From Pontibacter beigongshangensis (GTDB taxonomy: Bacteria > Bacteroidota > Bacteroidia > Cytophagales > Hymenobacteraceae), in the NCBI RefSeq assembly GCF_014332515.1, contig NZ_VFSD01000002.1:310001-374000 (forward strand): 64,000 nucleotides of DNA. Reading direction: 5' to 3'. Each line of letters opens with the position of its first letter. The stretch's first letter is position 1. The position numbers and the translations under genes are program-made. Under the pieces are notes generated by a model, which was given only the letters and a program-made list of their open reading frames with translations, was not told where the DNA came from and did no database searches. Positions 35,371 through 42,646 of this stretch are shown piece by piece.

Positions 35371-36612
35371 TCAAAATTTATAGTTCAGGGCAATACCAGG
35401 AATGTAAGCAATAGACTTGTAAGTGCCTGCTACGCCGCCAGACAGGTCAGAGGCATCGGTCCTTTTCTTTTTGTTGATGTACAGGAAAGACGCATCTACG
35501 CTCATGTCTTCAGACAGTTTGTAGCCAAAACCTACAGACACGCCACGAGAATCTGAGTCAGGCGTCTCGGGGGTGAGGTAGCCCTCCTGCACCGGGGTGC
35601 CATCGTAGTAACCGCCTGCCCGCAGGGCAAAGGCGTCAGATACCTTATATTCAGCGCCAACGCGGTAGATATAGGCATCTTCGTAGTTCCGGGCATTTTC
35701 TGCAAAATTGCTTCCGTTCACATCTTGGCTATAGTCAAAGCGCAGGCTCTTGTAAGCGCTCCAGCCTACATGGCTTACATCTACGGCAATGGTCAGGTCT
35801 TCGGATGGCATAAATCCTGCACCGAAGGTAAGGGTAGCCGGCAGAGGCAGCGTGGCATCGAACTCGGTGCCTGCCGGGAAGCGCCCTGCAATGGCCGGCG
35901 AGGTAGGCAGGTTCGAGAACATCACATCGCCGCCGTCTACTTTCATGTCTACTTTAGAGCGGTAGCTCAACCCAAACGACAGTTGCTCAGAAGGCTTAAA
36001 GAAAATGCCTGCGTTAAAGCCGATGCCGTTTGCTTTGCCATCCAGTTCTGCCTTGCCGTAAGCCCCTTCGGAGTTCTGGAGCGGAATATTGCGTTGCAGG
36101 TTCACACCACCTACCGCATACACAAAGCCGGCGCCGATGCCCAGCTGGTCGGTGATCTGGTAGCTAAGCGTTGGCTGAATAAAAATGGCCTGTAACGAAA
36201 GCTCTGACAAGCCAAAGCGCCCGTTCCAGTCGTTGCCCCAGTTCACAGTGCTGCCAAAAGGTGTATACACGCCCAAACCTGCCTTAAGCCTGTCGTTGAT
36301 GCCAAACACGCCGTACACGTGAAAAGGAGTGCCCAGCGGGTTATCGGCTTTGGCAGTTGCTCCGCTTGGCTCCGGCGCCCGGTACGCGATTTTGGAAATG
36401 ATACCGGAAGCGCCGATGGTTACGCCATTCTCCCGCAGGAAACTCATAGCACCCGGGTTAAAGAAGATACTGGAGGTACCGGTAGTGATGCCTGTGCCCG
36501 TATGGCCCATCCCGATCTGGCGCTGACTGGCCAGGTTTACCTGGTAGCCTCCTGCCATAGCCGCCCCCGATAGCAAAGAGCCACCGATCAAAGCTAAAAT
36601 TTTTCGTTTCAT
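35371..36612 (-). CDS. FadL/OmpP1-family outer-membrane transporter
   Basis: A 413-aa barrel protein with a signal peptide (about 1-20) and the FadL N-terminal hatch pattern GGYQVNLASQRQIGMGHTGTG, TSSIFFNPGAMSFL. Many alternating strands follow, and it ends ALNYKF with a C-terminal aromatic. FadL proteins pass long-chain fatty acids or hydrophobic compounds across the outer membrane. It is first in a two-gene unit with the SGNH lipoprotein. Confidence 0.9.
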   Translation of the reverse strand: MKRKILALIGGSLLSGAAMAGGYQVNLASQRQIGMGHTGTGITTGTSSIFFNPGAMSFLRENGVTIGASGIISKIAYRAPEPSGATAKADNPLGTPFHVYGVFGINDRLKAGLGVYTPFGSTVNWGNDWNGRFGLSELSLQAIFIQPTLSYQITDQLGIGAGFVYAVGGVNLQRNIPLQNSEGAYGKAELDGKANGIGFNAGIFFKPSEQLSFGLSYRSKVDMKVDGGDVMFSNLPTSPAIAGRFPAGTEFDATLPLPATLTFGAGFMPSEDLTIAVDVSHVGWSAYKSLRFDYSQDVNGSNFAENARNYEDAYIYRVGAEYKVSDAFALRAGGYYDGTPVQEGYLTPETPDSDSRGVSVGFGYKLSEDMSVDASFLYINKKKRTDASDLSGGVAGTYKSIAYIPGIALNYKF

Positions 36613-37215
36613 AAAAGTTGTTTTGATTTTTTTGATAGCATTGGGTGTTATTCAACAATTTCCTACTTAAAACTGCTACTTATTGTTATTATAATTTGCA
36701 GTAAAAAAATCAGAATAATTTAAAAGGTTAATACGCGAAGACTAAGCAGAAGCAAATCAATATTTAAATAGATGAATATTAACTGTGTAGCTAGCAAACC
36801 TACTCAATATTTTTTAAGTGTTGCCATATTTTTCCTGCTAATTATTTTTCCCGGACTCTGCCAATGCCTCTGCCACTAGATCATCAGAAATGCATTAATT
36901 TATCTGTCCGGCAATGGTGCACCAACCGCCTGGTGTTTAGCCAACTAATTTAAGCGCCTGGAAACAAAAAGACCTGGTGAGGCGATAAGGTATATAAATT
37001 ACCTGGTAACGCATTTCTGCCATGGTTTTGCCGCACCAGAGCAATTTATTTGAATTTTGCCCTTAACACGTTCTGCCATTCGGTGTAGTGTCAAAACTTT
37101 TTAGTTAAGAAGCTGCGGGTGCATGCCTTTATTTCGTTCCAAAAAACTTTCTGAGCATGCGGCATTATCTTTAACCTCCGCAATCCGTTAAACTACTCTC
37201 AAAAGAAAAACTGAG
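36613..37215. other. 603-bp divergent region between the FadL-like and TrxR-like genes
   Basis: AT-rich. CAAACCTA at 36795-36802 is a minus-strand -7 match (TAGGTTTG) but has no good -33 partner. No gene or repeat copy is seen. Confidence 0.4.
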
Positions 37216-38145
37216 ATGTACGATGTAATAATTATAGGTGGCGGACCGGCTGGCCTGAACGCTGCCATGGTGCTGGGGCGCTGCAGGCGCAGGGTCCTTT
37301 TGTTTGATACAGGTAAGCCCCGCAACCGGTGGTCTCACAGCATGAACGGGTTTATCTCGCGTGATGGCATTAACCCGCAGGAGTTTTTGGAACTGGGAAG
37401 GGCCGAACTTCAGAAATACAAGGTTGAAGTTGTGTGCAAGCTTGTGAAAACGGCCACCTACAGCAAAGGGCATTTTGTGGTGAACGACGACGAGGGCACC
37501 GTATATACCTCGCACAAGCTATTGCTGGCCACTGGCTTAAAAGACAAGTTGCCGAACCTACCTGGCCTGGAAGAACTGTACGGCAAAAGCGTGCACCACT
37601 GCCAGTACTGCGATGGCTGGGAGTCGAGGGATAAGGCGATTGCTGTTTATGGGCAAGGCAGGCGGGGAGTAGGGCAGTCGCTTGCCATGAAAACCTGGAG
37701 CGACAGCGTGACACTCTATACCGATGGCACCAACAAACTGACGCAGAGCGACTGGGACAAACTGAAGCTGAATGGCATAGCTGTTTGTACTGATAAAATT
37801 GCCCGCCTGGAAGGCGAAGACGGCAAACTGCAGCGCATTGTCCTGCAAAACGGAGAAGTGCAGGAGCAGCAGGCTATGTTCTTCAACACCGGCACCAAAC
37901 AGCAGTGCGACCTGGGAACACAGTTAGGCTGTGAGTTTACAAGCAAAGGTGTAATAAAAACCCGCAGGCTGCAGAAATCAAATATTCCGGGGCTTTTTGT
38001 AGCCGGAGATGCCGCCCGCGATGTGCAGATGGTTATTGTTGCTGCTGCCGAAGGCATGAAAGCAGGCGTAGCCATCAACATGGAGTTGGAGCAGCTCTAC
38101 CTGAAGCGTGAGCCGCAGGCCGGCAACAAGCCTGTGGCTGTATAG
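37216..38145 (+). CDS. Thioredoxin-reductase-like NAD(P)/FAD oxidoreductase
   Basis: A 309-aa two-dinucleotide-binding flavoprotein. FAD site: IIIGGGPAGLNAAMVLGR (about 5-22). Redox pair: Cys129 and Cys132 in HHCQYCDGWE. C-terminal FAD motif: GLFVAGDAARDVQMVIVAAAEG. The second Rossmann loop reads YGQGRRGVGQ, altered from the usual GxGxxA. The YCDGWE form is typical of the TrxR-like subgroup that is not the housekeeping TrxB and includes dithiol oxidases of secondary metabolism. The partner thiol is unknown. It is convergent with the cyanophycinase-like gene, with a 50-bp gap. Confidence 0.85.
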   Translation: MYDVIIIGGGPAGLNAAMVLGRCRRRVLLFDTGKPRNRWSHSMNGFISRDGINPQEFLELGRAELQKYKVEVVCKLVKTATYSKGHFVVNDDEGTVYTSHKLLLATGLKDKLPNLPGLEELYGKSVHHCQYCDGWESRDKAIAVYGQGRRGVGQSLAMKTWSDSVTLYTDGTNKLTQSDWDKLKLNGIAVCTDKIARLEGEDGKLQRIVLQNGEVQEQQAMFFNTGTKQQCDLGTQLGCEFTSKGVIKTRRLQKSNIPGLFVAGDAARDVQMVIVAAAEGMKAGVAINMELEQLYLKREPQAGNKPVAV

Positions 38146-38195
38146 CATACTAAAGGCCGGGGAGCTGTGACACAAGGATGTGCCTGACCTTAATT

Positions 38196-39026
38196 TTACA
38201 GGGAAAGAGGCGCATCCTGACTTACCAGACCAGTGTCTGAAACTGCCTGGAACAGGTGCTCTTTCAGGCAATAGCGGTAACCTCTCACCAGCAGGTGCAT
38301 GATCAGGTGCTCTACGGCTATGGGCTCGTTTTCCTCTACCTGCCGCGTGTTCGAGAACCGCACCTTGCTGGCATCAATGATCGTGACCACTCCCGTGCCA
38401 AACACTTCTACCTGATCGCCGCCTTTTATGATAATGCCTGTTTCCTCGCTCAAACCGATACCGGTATACTCCTGGTCGTGTGCCACGGCATGTGCCAGGC
38501 GACCAAAGCGGCCACGTTCAGCAAAATGGGTATCGATGTATACCTGCCGTATAAAGCCAAAGCCCTGCGTTGTCTTCATCTCGCCTTTTATGAGCGAGTA
38601 ATGTCCATATCCATCATAGATCATCCTGTCAGACATAACGGCTGCCCCGGCACTGGTGCCGGCTATTATAATATCGTCCTCGATATACCGGCGCTGCATA
38701 ATCTCCAGAAGCCTGGTTCCGCCCAGGAAACTGGCTAAGCGCACCTGATCGCCTCCCGTAAAAAATATAACCTCGGCTTCCTGTATCGCCTTCAGATTTA
38801 GGGAAGTGTCTGCATCGTTTGATTCGTCGATATGCAGGAGCATCACGTTGCTGCAGCCAAACTCCTCAAAGGCAGCTTTGTAGGCATTGCCTGAGTCCTC
38901 TACCTCTGTGGCAGCCGTAGCTATAACTACGATATGCGACTGCGCACTGCAAATCTGCGAGCGGATCAGCTTCAGCAACCCATCGTCGTCTCCCCCGCCT
39001 AGAGCTATTAATCTGCCTTTAATCAT
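38196..39026 (-). CDS. Cyanophycinase-like S51 peptidase
   Basis: A 276-aa serine peptidase from ATG 39026 (MIKGRLIALGGGDDDG); an earlier ATG at 39140 adds 38 residues with no family match. The nucleophile is Ser125 in AGTSAGAAVMS. FFTGGDQVRLASFLGGT and THFAERGRFGRL complete the S51 pattern. Cyanophycinase cuts cyanophycin to Asp-Arg dipeptides. No cyanophycin synthetase or isoaspartyl dipeptidase gene is in the window, so the substrate might be another beta-linked peptide. Confidence 0.85.
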   Translation of the reverse strand: MIKGRLIALGGGDDDGLLKLIRSQICSAQSHIVVIATAATEVEDSGNAYKAAFEEFGCSNVMLLHIDESNDADTSLNLKAIQEAEVIFFTGGDQVRLASFLGGTRLLEIMQRRYIEDDIIIAGTSAGAAVMSDRMIYDGYGHYSLIKGEMKTTQGFGFIRQVYIDTHFAERGRFGRLAHAVAHDQEYTGIGLSEETGIIIKGGDQVEVFGTGVVTIIDASKVRFSNTRQVEENEPIAVEHLIMHLLVRGYRYCLKEHLFQAVSDTGLVSQDAPLSL

Positions 39027-39375
39027 ATGCCTCCCTGAGTTATTGTAGTAAAAATGTATGTTATACTGAAGGTAAGGCTTTAGAGTTAATAATAATAACC
39101 TTGGGACCTTCTTCTCAGGCAACCCGTGTGGCATTTGCACGCTGCCTGCAGGCTACTGTTCGTACCCGGACAGTAGCCTGTTCGGTTATGTACACAGCAA
39201 TGGTGCCGGCAGGCCCGGAAATGCCTTTTGCGAGCCGGTAAGGGGCACAACAGATATTGGCACAGATCATGTATTACACAAAACACGCTCACGCTGATCA
39301 GCCATGCCCTTATAACCAGCTGATTTTCAAAACAATGAACTCAAAACAAAAACCTGAATCAAAAAAAATAAAGCC
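39027..39375. other. 349-bp region upstream of the cyanophycinase-like gene and of micropeptide B
   Basis: It holds a perfect hairpin at 39149-39180 and AT-rich sequence before the micropeptide ATG. No -7 box is evident for either gene. Confidence 0.5.
39149..39180. repeat. 11-bp perfect hairpin without a T-tract
   Basis: CAGGCTACTGT (39149-39159), a 10-nt loop and ACAGTAGCCTG (39170-39180). No U-run follows on either strand, so it is more likely a structured leader or operator than an intrinsic terminator. Confidence 0.6.
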
Positions 39376-39540
39376 ATGAAAATTATCATCTTGTTAGTAG
39401 CCATTCTTATAATGCTTGCCGGTATTATCAAAAAAACAGCCGATGACGTGCAGGAAATTGCCATCAGAACAGAGCTGAAACAATATCCGAACTTGCTGCC
39501 TACCATAGAGGTTGTCGCAAAGCGCCTGCCCCGTTCCTGA
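39376..39540 (+). CDS. 54-aa membrane micropeptide, paralogue B
   Basis: Same length and plan as the gene at 33032-33196: hydrophobic helix (MKIIILLVAILIMLAG), KKTADD, EIAIRTELKQYPNLLPT and a basic AKRLPRS end. The differences from paralogue A are I/V/L/M-type swaps plus K/R and N/Q. The surrounding DNA is not alike except for a short A-rich stretch before the ATG, so only the reading frame is conserved. The following composite repeat begins about 60 bp after the stop. Unknown family. Confidence 0.75.
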   Translation: MKIIILLVAILIMLAGIIKKTADDVQEIAIRTELKQYPNLLPTIEVVAKRLPRS

Positions 39541-39913
39541 TCTGATTCCCCAGTGAAGCACCGCAAAGCCAGGCACACCCTCGCAAAACCTGCCGCAGCA
39601 GAACCTCCGGAGAAGCGGGGTAATGTGCTGATGTGCTAATTTGACAATGGTTGATTGTTGAATGGTTGATTTGAAAATTTGGAGATGAAGGGTGCACCTT
39701 ACCACATCTCTTAACTCTTTAAAAGGCCTTATGCCCTGAGTTGTGCTACGTGCGAGTATCGGGCTACTGAAATCCTGTTTCCTGTTGTGCTCCTGAGCCG
39801 CCAAAAGCCAGCCAATTTTTTTCTGGGCTATCCTGCTACAGCCATCTCAAAATTTATGCTACTTTTGCCTCTGGAAGCGAGATGCCAGGTGAGATTAATT
39901 TTTTGCAGACCAT
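39541..39913. other. Composite 3' repeat, copy C1, and promoter region
   Basis: From 39604 to about 39800 the region runs through the composite modules in sense orientation for micropeptide B: CCTCCGGAG, TAATGTGCTGATGTGCTAAT, TTGACAATGGTTGATTG, AATTTGGAGAT, GGTGCACC, CTCTTAACTC, GCCCTGAGT and a degenerate TACGTGCGAGTATC. The end lacks the AATTATT arm. A -7 box for the next gene follows at 39860. Confidence 0.65.
39860..39867 (+). promoter_or_regulatory. -7 box candidate for the 137-aa gene
   Basis: TACTTTTG matches TAnnTTTG, 46 bp before the ATG at 39914. The -33 region is weak (TTCTG). Confidence 0.4.
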
Positions 39914-40327
39914 ATGGGAAAAATACTGAGGCTCAATGAATACAATCATAGTGCCTTCCTCTATAAAGCGCAGCAGTTAGTGCTGAATCTGCTAACGCCT
40001 GCCAGGCATATAGCGGCGCAGCCTCCTGCACCTGAGCTATGCAACACCACCGGCACACTTGCCACAAAGACTGCCTATAGCCAGGAAACCCTGGAGAAAC
40101 TGGAGCTTTCTGCCTTGCTTGCAAGTGCTGCTCAACCTGCCAGATTATATGATTTATCTAAACTGCTGACGCTCGAAGAGCAAAGTAAAGCGTTTTCATT
40201 TGATCTTGGCGAGGGCATGGCCCGGAAGGGACTGGCCGAGACCTGCTTCAGGGCAGGCAGGATATGCATAAAAATAACGCCGGAAGGCCTGAATTACTTA
40301 AAAGAACAGGAAAGCGAACATCTATAA
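39914..40327 (+). CDS. Hypothetical protein, 137 aa
   Basis: No family recognised. The N-terminus is MGKILRLNEYNHSAFLYKAQ, the middle is Ala/Leu/Pro-rich (about 30-90) and the end is GMARKGLAETCFRAGRICIKITPEGLNYLKEQE, which looks like a small alpha/beta or winged-helix-like end. There is no signal peptide or membrane helix. It has a plausible own promoter and a strong terminator 150 bp downstream, which supports a real single-gene unit. Confidence 0.6.
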   Translation: MGKILRLNEYNHSAFLYKAQQLVLNLLTPARHIAAQPPAPELCNTTGTLATKTAYSQETLEKLELSALLASAAQPARLYDLSKLLTLEEQSKAFSFDLGEGMARKGLAETCFRAGRICIKITPEGLNYLKEQESEHL

Positions 40328-40478
40328 ACCCTAAGACTTTAGCACAGCTAATACCCCTCCTGCTGGGCTTTGGCAGGCGCGACGGCCCCCACCGAAGCGG
40401 CAAAGCGCAGTAGCAACAAGTAAAAACAAGCTTAAAAACAGGAATTATACTGTCGCAAAAGTCATTTGTAGCTTTCCA

Positions 40479-40513
40479 CAGCAGTCTGGCCCCCAGCCGG
40501 ACTGCTGTATTTT
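40479..40513 (+). terminator. Intrinsic terminator of the 137-aa gene
   Basis: CAGCAGTC (40479-40486) pairs with GACTGCTG (40500-40507), extended inwards by GGC/GCC, and is followed by TATTTT. Confidence 0.75.
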
Positions 40514-40591
40514 AAGCCCCTGCCGGTTGCCACAGCACGTGCTCCGGCAGGCTCCTGCCGCAGCTCTTAGCAAATGTCAGGTGCCTCGTTC

Positions 40592-40623
40592 AATTATTCT
40601 AATCAAAACGCCCCTCCGGAGGC
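40592..40623 (-). repeat. CCTCCGGAGG element, copy 12
   Basis: AATTATTCTAATCAAAACG then CCCCTCCGGAGGC. It is the far end of composite repeat C2 and in sense orientation for the gene ending at 40820. Confidence 0.85.
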
Positions 40624-40819
40624 TTTTTCAGGACACAAGACGCAGGATACAAGTATCAAGACATTCGTAGCACGATACTCGTATCACGTAGCATGACTCA
40701 GGGCACAAGACCTTGTAACGAATTAAGAGTTTTCAAAGCTTGCTCTGGCAATTCATTTCCAGATCTTCAAATCTCCAAATTGAAAAATTAGCACATCAGC
40801 ACATTAATCCATTAGCACA

Positions 40820-41494
40820 TTACTCCTTCTTTCTGAAAATATCGAGCGGACCGGACTTTTTCTCCTCCTTGGGCGGCTCCTTCTTTTTGAAGATATCCCG
40901 AAGGCCAGATTTTTCTTCTTCCTGTGGCGGTTCCTCCTTCTTTTTAAAGATGTCCAGTAAGCCGGATTTCTCTTCCTGCTTCTGGTTTTTATTCTTTTTT
41001 GTGTCTTCTTCTTTGTTGCCGAATGGCCACAGGCTTTTTTTCTTCTTTTTCTCAGGCAGGATAACGTACCGGATAGATATGCCTGTAGACAAGGCCACCC
41101 AGTCTTCGTGGTTGATGTGGAAAGCCGGTTTTATGTCCGCAGAAAGCAGGATGGGCAGGCCGTTTACTTTATACTCCACCCCCAGAATAGCATCCAGCCC
41201 GGTAAATGTGCCGTGGTCTTTCAGGTGCCCGATATGGCCTCCGGCACCTACATAATAGTTAAGGCGACGGCCGAGTATAGGCCGGTGCCATTCATAGAGC
41301 CCGGTGGCGCTAACATCGCGGGTGCCCACTGCAAAAATGCCTTCTATGGTCGATTTCTCGAATACCCGCTGCTGCACCGTGAGCCCAAGCCGCTCACCAT
41401 CTAACCGAATACCGGCAGCCGTACGGTATACCTGCGCCTGACTAACATAGGCTGCTCCTATCAGCAGGAGGCCTATCCAAAAGCTTTTCTTCAT
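40820..41494 (-). CDS. Secreted hypothetical protein with four C-terminal KSG-x-x-DIF-KKE repeats
   Basis: A 224-aa protein with a signal peptide (about 1-20) and a beta-rich region (about 22-145) that looks like a small outer-membrane or periplasmic barrel: RLGLTVQQRVFEKSTIEGIF, ATGLYEWHRPILG, YYVGAGGHIGH. A charged tail follows. The tail has four related units: KKSLWPFGNKEE, EKSGLLDIFKKKEE, EKSGLRDIFKKKEP and KKSGPLDIFRKKE, alternating with Pro/Glu linkers. The repeat is visible in the DNA too (about 54-63 bp period). The tail may be a binding or anchoring segment. The family is not recognised. Confidence 0.7.
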   Translation of the reverse strand: MKKSFWIGLLLIGAAYVSQAQVYRTAAGIRLDGERLGLTVQQRVFEKSTIEGIFAVGTRDVSATGLYEWHRPILGRRLNYYVGAGGHIGHLKDHGTFTGLDAILGVEYKVNGLPILLSADIKPAFHINHEDWVALSTGISIRYVILPEKKKKKSLWPFGNKEEDTKKNKNQKQEEKSGLLDIFKKKEEPPQEEEKSGLRDIFKKKEPPKEEKKSGPLDIFRKKE

Positions 41495-41918
41495 GCTATA
41501 AAAATTCTACTGCTGCCCCTGCAAATACCTTACCTAATGCGGTGCCATGCGCCCTGTGCGGCAGGCGAAGTATCTGTTTTATAGGAAAGGGCATGAGTAT
41601 CAGGGTGTAAGTTTCTTTTTGTACTGTTTTTGTGAAGAGGCCGTACATGATCAGCACCAACTGGCCAGTCCCCCTTCCGGTAAATTATTTGAATCAAAAC
41701 GCCCCTCCGGAGGCAAAAAGAGACACAAGACGTAAGACACAGGTATCAGGATTTTAGTAGGCCGATACTCGTATCAGGTAGCACAACTCAGGGCTCAAGC
41801 CCGTTTAAAGAGTTAAGAGATATGGTAAGGTGCACCATGCATTTCCAAATCTCCGAATTTTCAAATCAACCATTCAGCAATAAACAATCAACCATTGTCA
41901 AATTAGCACATCAGCACA
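41495..41918. other. 424-bp region with composite 3' repeat, copy C3
   Basis: From 41683 to 41918 the composite modules follow each other up to the arfB stop: CCTCCGGAGG element, GACACAAGACGTAAGACAC, CCGATACTCGTATCAGG, CAACTCAGGGCTCAAG, GTTAAGAG, GGTGCACC, TTCCAAATCTCC, TTCAAATCAACCATTCAGC and TTAGCACATCAGCACATTA. The left part (41495-41682) has nothing I can name. Confidence 0.75.
41683..41714 (-). repeat. CCTCCGGAGG element, copy 13
   Basis: AATTATTTGAATCAAAACG then CCCCTCCGGAGGC, the far end of composite C3, sense for arfB. Confidence 0.85.
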
Positions 41919-42335
41919 TTACTCTGCATCACCCCTGAACCGGCCACGACCAGACTTTTTCTCGCTTTGCCGGCGCTTGCTTTCCAGCCGTTGCTTTACG
42001 GAGCCGTAGGTGGGTTTGGTTGGCCTGCGCTTTTTCTGTTTCGTAAGTGCCTGGCGCAGCAGCTCATAAAATTTGCGGATGCACTCCTCCTTGTTCTGCA
42101 GTTGGCTCCGCTCCGCCTGGCACACCACCTGCAGGAACCCGTCGCTGGTAATGCGGTTGGCCAGCTTTTCGTGCACCAAGGCTTTTTCCTCTTCTGAGAG
42201 CAGGCCGGAGGATGCCACATGAAACCGCAGCTCCGCTTTGCTGGACACCTTGTTCACATTTTGTCCGCCAGCGCCTCCGCTACGGGAGGCCTGAAACTCC
42301 AGTTCCCTGGCAAAGTCTCTTTCACCTAAACGCAT
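41919..42335 (-). CDS. arfB: Alternative ribosome-rescue factor ArfB (peptidyl-tRNA hydrolase)
   Basis: A 138-aa protein with the release-factor GGQ motif at 23-25 (SGGAGGQNVNKV) and a Lys/Arg-rich C-terminal tail (RRPTKPTYGSVKQRLESKRRQSEKKSGRG) that enters the empty mRNA channel. It frees ribosomes stalled on truncated mRNA by hydrolysing peptidyl-tRNA. Length and layout match ArfB (YaeJ). A composite repeat directly follows its stop. Confidence 0.94.
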   Translation of the reverse strand: MRLGERDFARELEFQASRSGGAGGQNVNKVSSKAELRFHVASSGLLSEEEKALVHEKLANRITSDGFLQVVCQAERSQLQNKEECIRKFYELLRQALTKQKKRRPTKPTYGSVKQRLESKRRQSEKKSGRGRFRGDAE

Positions 42336-42646
42336 ATCTGTTCTGTTTCTTGCTCTGGCTGTGGCACCCGATCAGGTTTATCACAACCATACAACTCCTA
42401 ATTACCGTAAACCGGATACGAGTTCCGGCAGCATTGGAGACAAAGAAAACACAAACAGCTAAAACCGCAGCTATGAAAAAAGAAATCGTGCCTAAAAAAG
42501 GCTCATTGGCCGCAGCGCGCATTCCTACTACAAGAACGGGTATGGGCAACCTATACTGCCAGCCAACCATTTCCGGTTCAACACCTCGCTGCCTATACCG
42601 TGCGGCCCCGCAACCCATTCATTAACTGCCTTACCGTATTAAGCTT
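42336..42646. other. 311-bp divergent region between arfB and the first GH13 gene
   Basis: A 50-codon frame at 42473-42625 (MKKEIVPKKGSLAAARIPTT) is open but has no support from length, family or neighbours. A Gly/Tyr-rich frame also crosses it. It could hold the remains of a small gene. No repeat or promoter is clear. Confidence 0.4.

Larger units (their letters stand above)
40328..40819. other. 492-bp region with a terminator and composite 3' repeat, copy C2
   Basis: After the terminator at 40479, the stretch 40592-40818 is a composite repeat in sense orientation for the minus-strand gene that ends at 40820. It holds a CCTCCGGAGG element, AGGACACAAGACGCAGGATAC, GATACTCGTATCACGTAGCA, GACTCAGGGCACAAGAC, TTCAAATCTCCAAATT and ATTAGCACATCAGCACATTA. 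Confidence 0.75.

Noticed and set aside
42473-42625. 50-codon frame MKKEIVPKKGSLAAARIPTT upstream of the first GH13 gene
   Set aside because: No family match or paralogue; another frame through the same DNA looks equally protein-like.
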